Source: Ga0077555 sp963746315
Lineage (GTDB): Bacteria > Pseudomonadota > Alphaproteobacteria > Rhizobiales > Hyphomicrobiaceae
Reading direction: 5' to 3'
Assembly (NCBI GenBank): GCA_963746315.1
Contig: CAVVAR010000002.1
Span: 96,277 to 160,276 of the forward strand
DNA length: 64,000 bases
Positions 44,757 through 52,937 of the stretch are shown here, in pieces. Below the pieces are notes generated by a model, which saw only the letters and a list, made by a program, of their open reading frames with translations, was not told the DNA's origin and ran no database searches. The position numbers were made by a program, and so were the translations under genes. Every line of letters starts with the position of its first letter. Within the stretch, counting starts at the first letter, position 1.

Positions 44757-45149
44757 TCAATCCCTCAGCTCGGCCGGGACCACGCCGCCGTTCTGGGCGA
44801 GCTTGGTCATGACCTGCTTGTGCAGCCAGACGTTCATCGCGGCCGAGTTGCCCATGTCGCCGGTGTACCTCAGCTCGGTCGCCAGCTCCTTGCGTGCCTT
44901 GAGGCTGCTGTCGAGCTTGAGCAGCTTCATCAGGTCGACGATCGACTTGCGCCAGTCGAGATCCTCGTCGGTCGCCTCGTCGAGCTTGTCGAGCACAGCC
45001 GCGACGTCGACCGACGACATGCCCGCTGCACCGCTGGATGCGGCAGCGGATGAACCAGGCGCCGACGTTTGAGACGAGGATACCGGAGCCTCGGCGGCAT
45101 TTACGGGACTGCCGAAGATCGCTTCTGAGATGCGGCCGAAGATGCTCAT
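44757..45149 (-). CDS. DUF3597-domain protein
   Basis: A 130-aa protein opening MSIFGRISEAIFG and followed by a Ser/Ala-rich linker. The DUF3597 domain (about residues 45-130) has the strings VAAVLDKLDEATDEDLDWRKSIVDLMK and YTGDMGNSAAMNVWLHKQVM. It is a small, conserved, uncharacterised family; LysM-like or phage-associated relatives exist. A GAGGCAG sequence precedes the ATG. It is divergent from the acyl-CoA dehydrogenase gene. Confidence 0.85.
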   Translation of the reverse strand: MSIFGRISEAIFGSPVNAAEAPVSSSQTSAPGSSAAASSGAAGMSSVDVAAVLDKLDEATDEDLDWRKSIVDLMKLLKLDSSLKARKELATELRYTGDMGNSAAMNVWLHKQVMTKLAQNGGVVPAELRD

Positions 45150-45356
45150 GACTGCCTCCTGTTGCGGCGCCGGACGGCGCGACGAAACGATGTTTGAACT
45201 CTTTCCCTCCACGGATCAATGGACTTGCGCGATAACAGATGTTCCGTCCGATCTCAGGGGCGATCGGCAACAGCCGCCACGTCTCCGTGGCGGGCGCTGC
45301 TCCCGGCGCGTAAAGTCTGGGCTCGATCGCCCCAATCGCCGACACGGAGACGAGCC

Positions 45357-47162
45357 TTGTCCACCCTCCTCATCGATCCGTGGCATCTGGGCTTCGTGCT
45401 GTGGGACGTGCTCGATGCGGGTGCGCTTTTCGGTTTGGCGGCGTTCGCCGACCACGATCGCGCCGGCGCGGAGGCCATGATCGAGACGGCGTCCAAGCTC
45501 GCCGAGGACGTCTTCCTGCCGAGCTACCGCCAACTCGACGACAATGAGCCACGACTCGAGAACGGCCGCGTCGTCCTTCCCGTCGAGATCGAGGAGGCGC
45601 TGGATGCATTCCGCGACGCCGGCTTCGTTGGCATGGCCGCCCGACCCGCCGACGGCGGTCTCGGCCTGCCGCGCGTTATCGCCAATGCCGCCTTTCTGCA
45701 GTTCCAGGCCGCCAATATCTCGATCGCCAACTACGCCATGTTGACGGCCAGCGCCGTCGAATTGCTCGCCCACCACGCCACCCCCGAGCAGAAGGCGCGC
45801 TACATGGCGCCGATGCTCGAGGGCCGCTTCCACGGCACTATGGCGCTGTCCGAGCCGCACGCCGGATCCTCTCTCGGCGACATCACCACCACCGCCCGGC
45901 CGCTACCCGACGGCCGCTACGCCATCCGCGGAACCAAGATGTGGATCTCCGGCGGCGAGCACGACATGGGCGCGAACATCGTCCACCTGATGCTGGCCCG
46001 CATCGAAGGCGCACCGGCCGGCGTCAAGGGCATCTCGCTTTTTATCGTGCCGAGGAAGCGCCTGGATGCCGACGGCTGTGCCTCGGTCTGGAACAACGTC
46101 GCGCTGGCCGGTCTCAACCACAAGATGGGCCAGCGTGGGACCGTCAACACCGTGCTCAATATTGGCGAAGGCGGGGAGACCCTTGCCGAGATCGTCGGCG
46201 CTCCGGGGCAGGGCCTCGCCTGCATGTTCACGATGATGAACGAGGCGCGCGTCGGGGTCGCCATGGGGGCCGTCGCCCATGCCAGCGCCGGCTATCGGAT
46301 CTCGCTCGACTATGCGCGCGAGCGGCGCCAGGGCCGCCATCCCGACGCCAAGGATCCGACGAGCCCGCAAGTCCCTCTCGTGGCGCATGCCGACGTGCGA
46401 CGCATGCTCCTGCAACAAAAGGCAGCGGCCGAAGGTGGCATCGCGTTGACGCTCTACCTCTCGAAGCTCGCGGATCTGAAGGCCGCCGCTCCTGGGGAAG
46501 CCGCCCGTCGCGATGCCGGGCTGCTGCTCGACTTCCTCACGCCGGTCTTCAAGGCCTGGATCTCCGAGGAATGCCTTGCCGCCAACGATCACGCCATGCA
46601 GGTGCTCGGGGGAGCCGGCTACACGCGTGATTTCCCTCTCGAGCAGCACTACCGCGACAATCGTCTGAACCCGATCCACGAGGGCACCAACGGCATCCAG
46701 GCCCTCGACCTCGTCGGCAGAAAGGCCGTGATGGCGGAAGGTAGGGCGCTCGATCTCTTCCTCTCACGTCTTGCCGAGACGTCGTCGGCGACGTCGGGTG
46801 AGACCCAGCTGGCGCCTATGGGGCACCGCCTTTCGGCGATGGGTGCTGCGATCCGCGCCTCGTTCGAGCGCTTTGCCGAGCTGACCCGCACGGAGGGCCC
46901 GCGCGCGGCGCTCGCCCGAGCTCACGACGCCATGGAGTTGGTCGGCGCTGCAACCTTCGCCTGGATCTGGCTCGAGCAGGCCCGCGCCGCGCTCAGGGGC
47001 GGCGAGGTCGCGAGCGTGCCGGACGGCCCGCGCCGCGAGGGTATCGTGCTCACCTGCCGCGATGTTTTTGCCCGCGTCGTCCCGCGCGCTGAAGCCGCCG
47101 CTGGGCGCATCATGGGCGAGCCACCGCCCAGCCTCGACATTGACGATGCCATGCTCGGCTGA
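45357..47162 (+). CDS. acyl-CoA dehydrogenase (long, FadE-like)
   Basis: A 601-aa flavoenzyme of fatty-acid oxidation or a related acyl-CoA pathway. FAD and substrate motifs are visible in MALSEPHAGSSLGDITT, MWISGGEHDMG and QVLGGAGYTRDFPLEQHYRDNR, with the catalytic-base region LNPIHEGTNGIQALDLVGRK near residue 440. A 120-residue C-terminal extension matches the long bacterial subfamily. No suitable ATG precedes the conserved STLLIDPWHLGFVLWDV; a TTG at 45357 with GGAGA eight bases upstream is the likely start. Confidence 0.9.
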   Translation: MSTLLIDPWHLGFVLWDVLDAGALFGLAAFADHDRAGAEAMIETASKLAEDVFLPSYRQLDDNEPRLENGRVVLPVEIEEALDAFRDAGFVGMAARPADGGLGLPRVIANAAFLQFQAANISIANYAMLTASAVELLAHHATPEQKARYMAPMLEGRFHGTMALSEPHAGSSLGDITTTARPLPDGRYAIRGTKMWISGGEHDMGANIVHLMLARIEGAPAGVKGISLFIVPRKRLDADGCASVWNNVALAGLNHKMGQRGTVNTVLNIGEGGETLAEIVGAPGQGLACMFTMMNEARVGVAMGAVAHASAGYRISLDYARERRQGRHPDAKDPTSPQVPLVAHADVRRMLLQQKAAAEGGIALTLYLSKLADLKAAAPGEAARRDAGLLLDFLTPVFKAWISEECLAANDHAMQVLGGAGYTRDFPLEQHYRDNRLNPIHEGTNGIQALDLVGRKAVMAEGRALDLFLSRLAETSSATSGETQLAPMGHRLSAMGAAIRASFERFAELTRTEGPRAALARAHDAMELVGAATFAWIWLEQARAALRGGEVASVPDGPRREGIVLTCRDVFARVVPRAEAAAGRIMGEPPPSLDIDDAMLG

Positions 47163-47555
47163 GATCGGGCTCCAGGCGGGCATCGCTCCAAGAGCCTCAG
47201 CGGTGTCGGACCCCGGCCGGCCGGGCGTGTCGCGCTCTGTCATCGGACGAAGGCGTGGATCGATCCCTGCACCAGAAAGTTGCAGGGCACGGGCCGAGCG
47301 TGGAAGGTGTCTGCTGATCCGGGAGCCCTGAATTGCCAATTGGCTGATAGCCGGTCGCTCCGGGGCGCCAGGCACTGGATTTTTTCAGCGTGAAGCGCCG
47401 AGATGGTTGCCCTAACACCGACAAGCGGGTAGGACAGTCGCTCGTCCGAGGAGGCCGCAACCCCAGCGTCCCATCACGGGCGGGGCGCCGTAACGTCGGC
47501 GTCGCCTACGGCTCTCTGGTCGCCTTCACCCAAGGTCCCGGTCGCCACCAAAAAT
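47163..47555. other. gap before tRNA-Pro, no gene seen
   Basis: 393 bases without a plausible gene. Short open frames here have no family resemblance and some run through the tRNA. Confidence 0.5.
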
Positions 47556-47633
47556 CGGAGCGTAGCGCAGCCTGGTTAGCGCACCAGTCTGGGGGACTGG
47601 GGGTCGCAGGTTCAAATCCTGCCGCTCCGACCA
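47556..47633 (+). tRNA. tRNA-Pro (anticodon GGG)
   Basis: Acceptor CGGAGCG/CGCTCCG, D-arm GCGCAGCCTGGTTAGCGC, anticodon stem CCAGT/ACTGG around loop CTGGGGG (anticodon GGG), and T-loop TTCAAAT. An encoded ACCA end completes it. All arms pair well. Confidence 0.97.
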
Positions 47634-47829
47634 ATGAAATCAATGCCTTAGTCTGCGATCAGCGTTGTCGTCGACAAAAGCTGTAGGAACCGCTGTCCAC
47701 TTCCATGCTTGGCGGGCATGGCCGTGGCCGAAAGAGGGCGTTATGCCCGATCGGACCCAGTGTCCATAGCGGATGCCGTCTAGCGCTACCTACCTCCACC
47801 AGCCCACCGAGTTCGACGGCTATCAGCCG

Positions 47830-49353
47830 CTACCTTTCCTCCACGGCCTTCACATGGCGCGAGACGGTAATGTGTCGACCGAAGGTAACCGTATCCAATG
47901 CCGTCCCCAGGCGCGGCCATTGAGTGAGAAGCGAGTTTCGCTCAGCCAGAGTACCGCCTTGCCCCGCTCGCCCATGCACAACCCAGACCTGTTTGCCAGC
48001 TGCGATCGCCGCGTCGATGTCCGCTCTCGAGCGCGGCGCGATAAGTTTGTACGGGGCACCCGCGTGACGCTCCATGTATGTCGTGAGCATCACCCGCGCG
48101 AGCCCACTGCTCGTTATCATCATATCGTCGTCCTGGGCATGCGCTGCGAGATAGGCGGCCGCAGCGTCCCATCGGGGTTTCGTGTCGGAACTGTAGTACG
48201 GCAGCAGCGACATCGCCGCTGCGCCGCAAACGGCGGCCGTTATCACGAGGCGAGGCCACCATATCGGCGCGGCAGCCAAGCCGATGCCCGCGAGGACGAA
48301 ATAAGGCCCCGTGCTCCACAACAGATAGCGCGGAATGAACAACGGCTTTGCGATCGAGATCAGCGACAGCGTCACGGGCATGACGAGCGTCATGAAAATT
48401 AGCAGGCTACCAGTGGACGAGTGCGCGACCCTAGCCGCACCAAGGGCAACCAGAACCATCACCGCGAGTCCTGCGAAGGGGAAGGACGCGGCCACTGGCT
48501 CGAATGTCAGCAAGTCGGTTACCCGAAGCAGATATAATGCGGCGACGACATTGCCTGCGAGATCCAGCGACAGCGGTGGGATCCAGTTCAAGCCGCGGGT
48601 CGGAGCCACCGCGTTGGCGTGTAAGAGCCAAACGAGGCTCGGGAGCCAGACGACGAGAACGCCGAGATTGACCAACAGCCAGCGCCGCATCGACCAATGC
48701 GGCAAGAGCCTTCCCGACATCCAATAGATGGCAACGATCATGTTGGTCGCGATAAAACATGGGGCTGCCGCTCCGAGCGAGTTGAGCGAGATCGCCATCC
48801 CGCTCGCATAGAGAAGCCAAGCCGTAGATTCTGAGCGACGGGTATCGCTAGACCGATGGGTGGGTAGGCCTACGAGCCGCAGTAGCCCCCAAAGCCCCAT
48901 CAGTATGGAAGCGGAGGCCAGAGTATAGGGGCGCGCCTCCTGTCCGAATTGAACCTCAAGCGGAGCCATTGCCATCAGCACGCCGGTCGCCAGCGCTGCC
49001 CAGCGGCCGGCCATGTCGTGGGCGATCCGCGCCGCAAAATAAACGGCGGCTGCACCGAGCACAGCGGCGGGTAGTCGTAGCCATGCCTCCGACCAATCGG
49101 CAGTGGCAAACGGCTTCGTCAGCAGGAAATAGAGCGGGTAATGTTTATTGTGAAACGAGTCCGCTAAGAGATCCGCGAGAGGGAGCGCAGCCCGCTTTAA
49201 CGTCAAGACTTCATCATACCAGAGCGGCTTGCTTCCGAGGCCGTGAATTCGGGATGCCAGCGCCAGTGCGGCCATCAGGGCTGGCACAAGCCACGCAGCC
49301 GCGAACGTCCCCACGGTTTGGCAACGGGTCGAGCTGCGATCAGAGTTCGACAA
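47830..49353 (-). CDS. GT39-type membrane glycosyltransferase
   Basis: A protein of about 507 aa with ten or more hydrophobic helices and a C-terminal soluble part. The first loop has GSKPLWYDEVLTLKRA, where the DE pair is the conserved acidic motif of the PMT/ArnT-like family, and FGQEARPYTLASA follows as in GT39 proteins. Such enzymes transfer sugars from polyprenyl phosphate donors to lipids or proteins at the periplasmic face. The start is uncertain: a TTG at 49353 begins just before the first helix, while an ATG at 49542 would add 63 hydrophilic residues. Confidence 0.75.
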   Translation of the reverse strand: MSNSDRSSTRCQTVGTFAAAWLVPALMAALALASRIHGLGSKPLWYDEVLTLKRAALPLADLLADSFHNKHYPLYFLLTKPFATADWSEAWLRLPAAVLGAAAVYFAARIAHDMAGRWAALATGVLMAMAPLEVQFGQEARPYTLASASILMGLWGLLRLVGLPTHRSSDTRRSESTAWLLYASGMAISLNSLGAAAPCFIATNMIVAIYWMSGRLLPHWSMRRWLLVNLGVLVVWLPSLVWLLHANAVAPTRGLNWIPPLSLDLAGNVVAALYLLRVTDLLTFEPVAASFPFAGLAVMVLVALGAARVAHSSTGSLLIFMTLVMPVTLSLISIAKPLFIPRYLLWSTGPYFVLAGIGLAAAPIWWPRLVITAAVCGAAAMSLLPYYSSDTKPRWDAAAAYLAAHAQDDDMMITSSGLARVMLTTYMERHAGAPYKLIAPRSRADIDAAIAAGKQVWVVHGRAGQGGTLAERNSLLTQWPRLGTALDTVTFGRHITVSRHVKAVEER

Positions 49354-49822
49354 CGGACATGCCTGCTGGTCGTGAGATGGACAACATTCAAGGAGCCGAA
49401 TGCGGCGCTTCCAAGTCGCGAGGTCCCAACGTCGTGCTTCGCCTCTATCGAACTGGCAAGCGTTGCCTCCAGAAGCTACCCCCTCACTGGATTGGTCCGC
49501 GAGTGCTTGCGGAGCTACGAACAGGTGCCAGGTGTCTGGCAACTGCCAGCGTCGGCCTCAGCAAACCGCGCTGTGAGAGTGGGGTTCGTTCTGTTGCGAC
49601 GCCAATGGTGCTGGACGATCGTGGTGGACCGCCAGAGTGATGCCGCGCACCGTTGCGCGGTGTCTGCCAACCTGTCATAGAGCAAGCGGTTTTGGGTTTC
49701 GTCTCCCGGGTTCTGCCCCTTCGACCTTACCCTCGATCAATGCAGTTCAAGACCAAAATGACGGCTCAGTGGAAAGGCATCACACTGTCGCCGTGGGAAG
49801 CACCTCGACCCGAGGGAAAGTA
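49354..49822. other. intergenic region between GT39 gene and HWE kinase
   Basis: A 469-base divergent gap. Short frames show no protein resemblance, and I see no EcfG-type motif before the kinase at 49823. Confidence 0.45.
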
Positions 49823-51874
49823 ATGCGGCTCGTAAGGAAGCGACGCGAGTTCCCTCTTGCACTGCTTGGATGGCTGATCACAGGGGTGACTTTGCTCCCC
49901 TTCCTGCTTCTGACCGGCTATGGGGTAGCTTACTGGCTCGGGGCTCAGCAGCGGGCTGAGCGCGAACGTCTCTCCCAGAGCGCGGAGGCCCTCAGCCGGG
50001 CCGTTGACCGTGAATTGAGAGGGCATTTCGAGACGGCTCGCGTGCTCGCCATGTCTCGTCAGCTCCAGTCGGGAGACATCGCAGCCTTCGAAACCCTCGC
50101 ACGTGACGCGGCGGCAGGAACCGAAGGCCATTTCGTTCTCGTTGATCGAAACGCTCAGCAACTCGTCAACACGCGCTCTCCACCCGGCGCAGGCCTGCCA
50201 AAAACCGCCGATCCCCTCGGTGCCGCTCGGGTTTTCGAAACGGGCCGTCCCACGGTCACAGACCTGATTGTGGGGGCTGTCGCGCAGCAGTACCTGTTCG
50301 CGGTACGCGTGCCCGTCGAAGTCGGTGGTGAAGCCCGGTACGTGCTGGCTTACGTACCCCGCCCCGGAGCGGTTCTCGATGTCGTCAAAGAGAACTACCT
50401 TCCAGATGGCTGGTTTGCCGCGGTTGTGGATGGGAAGGGTCGGATCGTCGCCAGATCAGCAGCCCCTGATCAGTTCTACGGCAAGCTTGCGAGTGCTGAT
50501 TTCCGCGAGCAGTTGAAGGCCAAGGTGGGCCTAGTCGAGACGACTGATCTCGAAGGCCGCGCGACATTCACAGCATTTCACGCATCTGAGCTCAGTCACT
50601 GGCGAGCTGTCGTCTGGGCCCCGAAAAGCGTCATCACGAGGCCTATTGAGCAGGCCACGACGTGGGCCCTCGGCATCGTGCTCTTGACGATTTTCGCTTC
50701 GGGAGGGGCGGCCTGGCTCTCCGGTCGGACCATTCATGCGGCTGCGCAACGGCTGGCCAGGGCCGCCAAGGCACTTGGCGACGGGCGGCAGGTCCAGTTC
50801 AAGCCAACCCTCGTGAAAGAGGTGAATGTCACAGGACAGGCCCTCGTCGACGCCTCTCAATCCATCGCTGACCGCGAGCAAGCGGTTCGGCTGAGCGACG
50901 AGCGGTTCTCGGCAGCTTTCCGGTTGGCGCCAGTTGCAATGGCGATAGCGACCATCAGCGACGGTCGGCAGGTTGCCGTGAACGAAGCTCGACTGAAGCT
51001 CACGGGTCATGCCCCGGACGAGATCATCGGGAAAACACCGCAGGAGATCGGCTTTTATTTCGACCACGAGAAAGACTACCCGCGATTGCGCAAAGGGCTG
51101 GCCCGGAATGGTGAGGTTGTTGCCGAAGAGTTCGAGCTGCGACGTAAAAACGGGGATCGCTACACCGGGCTCATATCTGCCGCCACCATTCCGCTCAATG
51201 GGATACCTCATCTTCTGGCCATCATCGTCGACATCACCGAGCGGAAGCGAGCCGAGGAGCATACGCAAATGCTGCTCCGCGAAGTGAACCACCGCTCGAA
51301 GAACCTGCTTGCAGTAGCGCAAGCCGTCGCCCGGCAGACCGCGAGAAAGTCGGACCCGTCCAAGTTCGTCGAGGCTTTCATCGAACGGATCCAGGCTCTT
51401 GCCGCCAGCCACGACCTTGTCGTCGGTGCCGAGTGGCGCGGTGTCGACGTGGAAGCGCTCGTTCGGGCGCAGCTCGCGCACTTCGAGGACTTGATCGGGA
51501 CACGCGTCAGGATCCAGGGCCCTCCAATCAAGATCACGGCACCGGCCGCCCAGGGCATCGGGATGGCGATCCATGAGTTGGCGACGAACGCGGGCAAGTA
51601 TGGCGCCCTGTCCAGCGACGACGGCCGAGTTGAGGTGAGCTGGGAGATGCAAGAGAGCCAGGGAGACCCCCTCTTCAAGATCACCTGGCTCGAAAGCGGC
51701 GGCCCCACCGTGTCACCACCAAAAAGACGTGGCTTCGGCCACACGGTGATCGTCGATCTTGCTCAGGCTGCCGTCTGTGGTGAAGCGCGGCTGGACTTCC
51801 TCGACGCAGGGATCGTCTGGGAGTTGAAGGGGCCTGCGGATGAAATCTGCGAAAGCCTCGCGGCGGCGGCTTAG
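49823..51874 (+). CDS. membrane HWE-type sensor histidine kinase with Cache and PAS domains
   Basis: A 683-aa kinase. Residues 12-35 and about 280-305 are membrane helices flanking a periplasmic Cache-like sensor. A PAS domain follows (about 365-480), then a kinase core with His490 in REVNHRSKNLLAVAQAVARQ. The N box reads HELATNAGKYG and the G1 region ITWLESGG, giving the His and WxE that define the HWE family. The ATG at 49823 has GAGGGAAAG upstream and starts a basic-hydrophobic N-terminus. The partner is unknown; the single-domain regulator at 55075-55440 is a candidate. Confidence 0.9.
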   Translation: MRLVRKRREFPLALLGWLITGVTLLPFLLLTGYGVAYWLGAQQRAERERLSQSAEALSRAVDRELRGHFETARVLAMSRQLQSGDIAAFETLARDAAAGTEGHFVLVDRNAQQLVNTRSPPGAGLPKTADPLGAARVFETGRPTVTDLIVGAVAQQYLFAVRVPVEVGGEARYVLAYVPRPGAVLDVVKENYLPDGWFAAVVDGKGRIVARSAAPDQFYGKLASADFREQLKAKVGLVETTDLEGRATFTAFHASELSHWRAVVWAPKSVITRPIEQATTWALGIVLLTIFASGGAAWLSGRTIHAAAQRLARAAKALGDGRQVQFKPTLVKEVNVTGQALVDASQSIADREQAVRLSDERFSAAFRLAPVAMAIATISDGRQVAVNEARLKLTGHAPDEIIGKTPQEIGFYFDHEKDYPRLRKGLARNGEVVAEEFELRRKNGDRYTGLISAATIPLNGIPHLLAIIVDITERKRAEEHTQMLLREVNHRSKNLLAVAQAVARQTARKSDPSKFVEAFIERIQALAASHDLVVGAEWRGVDVEALVRAQLAHFEDLIGTRVRIQGPPIKITAPAAQGIGMAIHELATNAGKYGALSSDDGRVEVSWEMQESQGDPLFKITWLESGGPTVSPPKRRGFGHTVIVDLAQAAVCGEARLDFLDAGIVWELKGPADEICESLAAAA

Positions 51875-51965
51875 GGGATTTTGTCATCGTGGTTCGCGAG
51901 CGCTGATCGCAAGCCGTCGCTCGGGAAAGCGGCGACGACGCTGAGGGGCGTCGACGCTCGGCATC

Positions 51966-52142
51966 TCACCGCTTCTTGTAAGGCTCGACACCGAGTTGGG
52001 CGCGACCGCGCTCCGCCAGCGTCTCGTAGGTATCCCCGAGGCGGAACATCATCGCCCTCAACTCGGGGACATTCAGTTCCTCGGCTATCGCGCGAGCCTC
52101 GTCGGCACGTTTATGCAGGTCGTCGACCTTGGCCTTGTCCAT
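51966..52142 (-). CDS. small helical conserved protein (58 aa)
   Basis: A 58-aa protein opening MDKAKVDDLHKRADEARAIA and ending GRAQLGVEPYKKR, built of two helices rich in Ala, Glu, Arg and Lys. Similar short proteins are common in Hyphomicrobiales genomes, to my recollection, without known function. An EcfG-like motif lies 38 bases upstream, so a stress role is possible. It is convergent to the HWE kinase (91 bases between stops). Confidence 0.6.
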   Translation of the reverse strand: MDKAKVDDLHKRADEARAIAEELNVPELRAMMFRLGDTYETLAERGRAQLGVEPYKKR

Positions 52143-52180
52143 GTTGGACGCTCCGGCGACAGAGGTCTACATGAGATGTG

Positions 52181-52205
52181 AACTTACTCGGCGCCAGGTT
52201 GTTCC
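52181..52205 (-). promoter_or_regulatory. weak EcfG-like motif
   Basis: GGAAC, 16 bases, then AGTT on the minus strand, 38 bases before the 58-aa helical protein. One base off the CGTT consensus; support comes mainly from its position. Confidence 0.35.
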
Positions 52206-52242
52206 TGGGACATCGACGCGTATCCCTGGCGCGGGTGTCGGG

Positions 52243-52419
52243 TCAGAGCCGTCGCCGAACGCCACGGAAGGCCATGTAGCCACCAACTGCCACGGCGGCC
52301 GCGGCGATCAGGAAAAAGAGGATCAAGACGCCAACAGCTCCGAGAATGGCTCCGAGCGTGTCCCAGAACCCGATCTGAGCTATCAGGAGGGCGATCAGCA
52401 CAATGAGTACGATAGGCAT
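52243..52419 (-). CDS. small membrane protein (58 aa)
   Basis: A 58-aa protein with two hydrophobic segments (about residues 2-15 and 23-47) and an Arg-rich C-terminus (RGVRRRL). It starts MPIVLIVLIALL after a GGGAGC ribosome binding site. Small hydrophobic proteins of this kind are often stress-induced, and an EcfG-like site precedes it. No family is recognised. It is followed by the 58-aa helical gene on the same strand. Confidence 0.55.
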   Translation of the reverse strand: MPIVLIVLIALLIAQIGFWDTLGAILGAVGVLILFFLIAAAAVAVGGYMAFRGVRRRL

Positions 52420-52445
52420 CGGAATTGCTCCCTTGAGTCAGCTCT

Positions 52446-52471
52446 AACATTGCTCGAGTAGCTTCCGTTCC
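52446..52471 (-). promoter_or_regulatory. EcfG-like motif of the small membrane protein
   Basis: GGAAC, 17 bases, then TGTT on the minus strand, 26 bases before the start codon. One base off the CGTT consensus. Confidence 0.4.
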
Positions 52472-52693
52472 AAGCTGATGCCGGCATGCCCGTGACTTGG
52501 CATGGTTCTTCGGACCATGGACGTGAGGGCCGATGCGGGTCTCCACGCCTCTTCAGACGTACTGATTTCCAAGCGCGCCGCGAGCTATGCTGCGGACAGA
52601 ACCGGATGCAACGGCGTCGACAGTTGAAATGCGAATCCGTCGGTTCGTAAGTGAACTCGGTCCGAGCTTGTTTGCTCACCAACAGACGGCCGA

Positions 52694-52897
52694 TCAGCTC
52701 AGTGCCAAATCCTGAGCGTTTCGGGCGCTACGTCCTTCGCGCTCCTGCCACCGCAGGTTCAGCCGTGGCATCTGTCCCTCGGTAGTTGCCCAAGAGACGG
52801 TCGATCGACGCGGCTTCGTCGAAAACGCACCGTATTTGACGGCATTGGTGGCCAGCTCATGAAACGCCATGCCCAAAGACCAAATGCGCTCTGACAA
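52694..52897 (-). pseudogene. remnant of an HWE histidine kinase ATPase domain
   Basis: About 67 codons. They keep the HWE N box (MAFHELATNAVKYGAFS) and the WxE of the G1 box (RWQEREG), aligning with the kinase cores at 49823-51874 and 52938-55082. The phospho-histidine domain and the rest of the ATPase domain are absent, and a stop lies in frame shortly upstream (about 52930). It sits directly downstream of the intact kinase on the same strand, so it looks like the leftover of a duplicated kinase gene. Confidence 0.7.
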
Positions 52898-52937
52898 TGT
52901 TGCGAGCGAAAATCGTCCCTCTGCATTTCATGTCGGG

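Noticed and set aside
47390..47686. A 98-codon plus-strand frame spanning the tRNA-Pro gene
   Set aside because: It reads through the tRNA and lacks a ribosome binding site or homologous domain.
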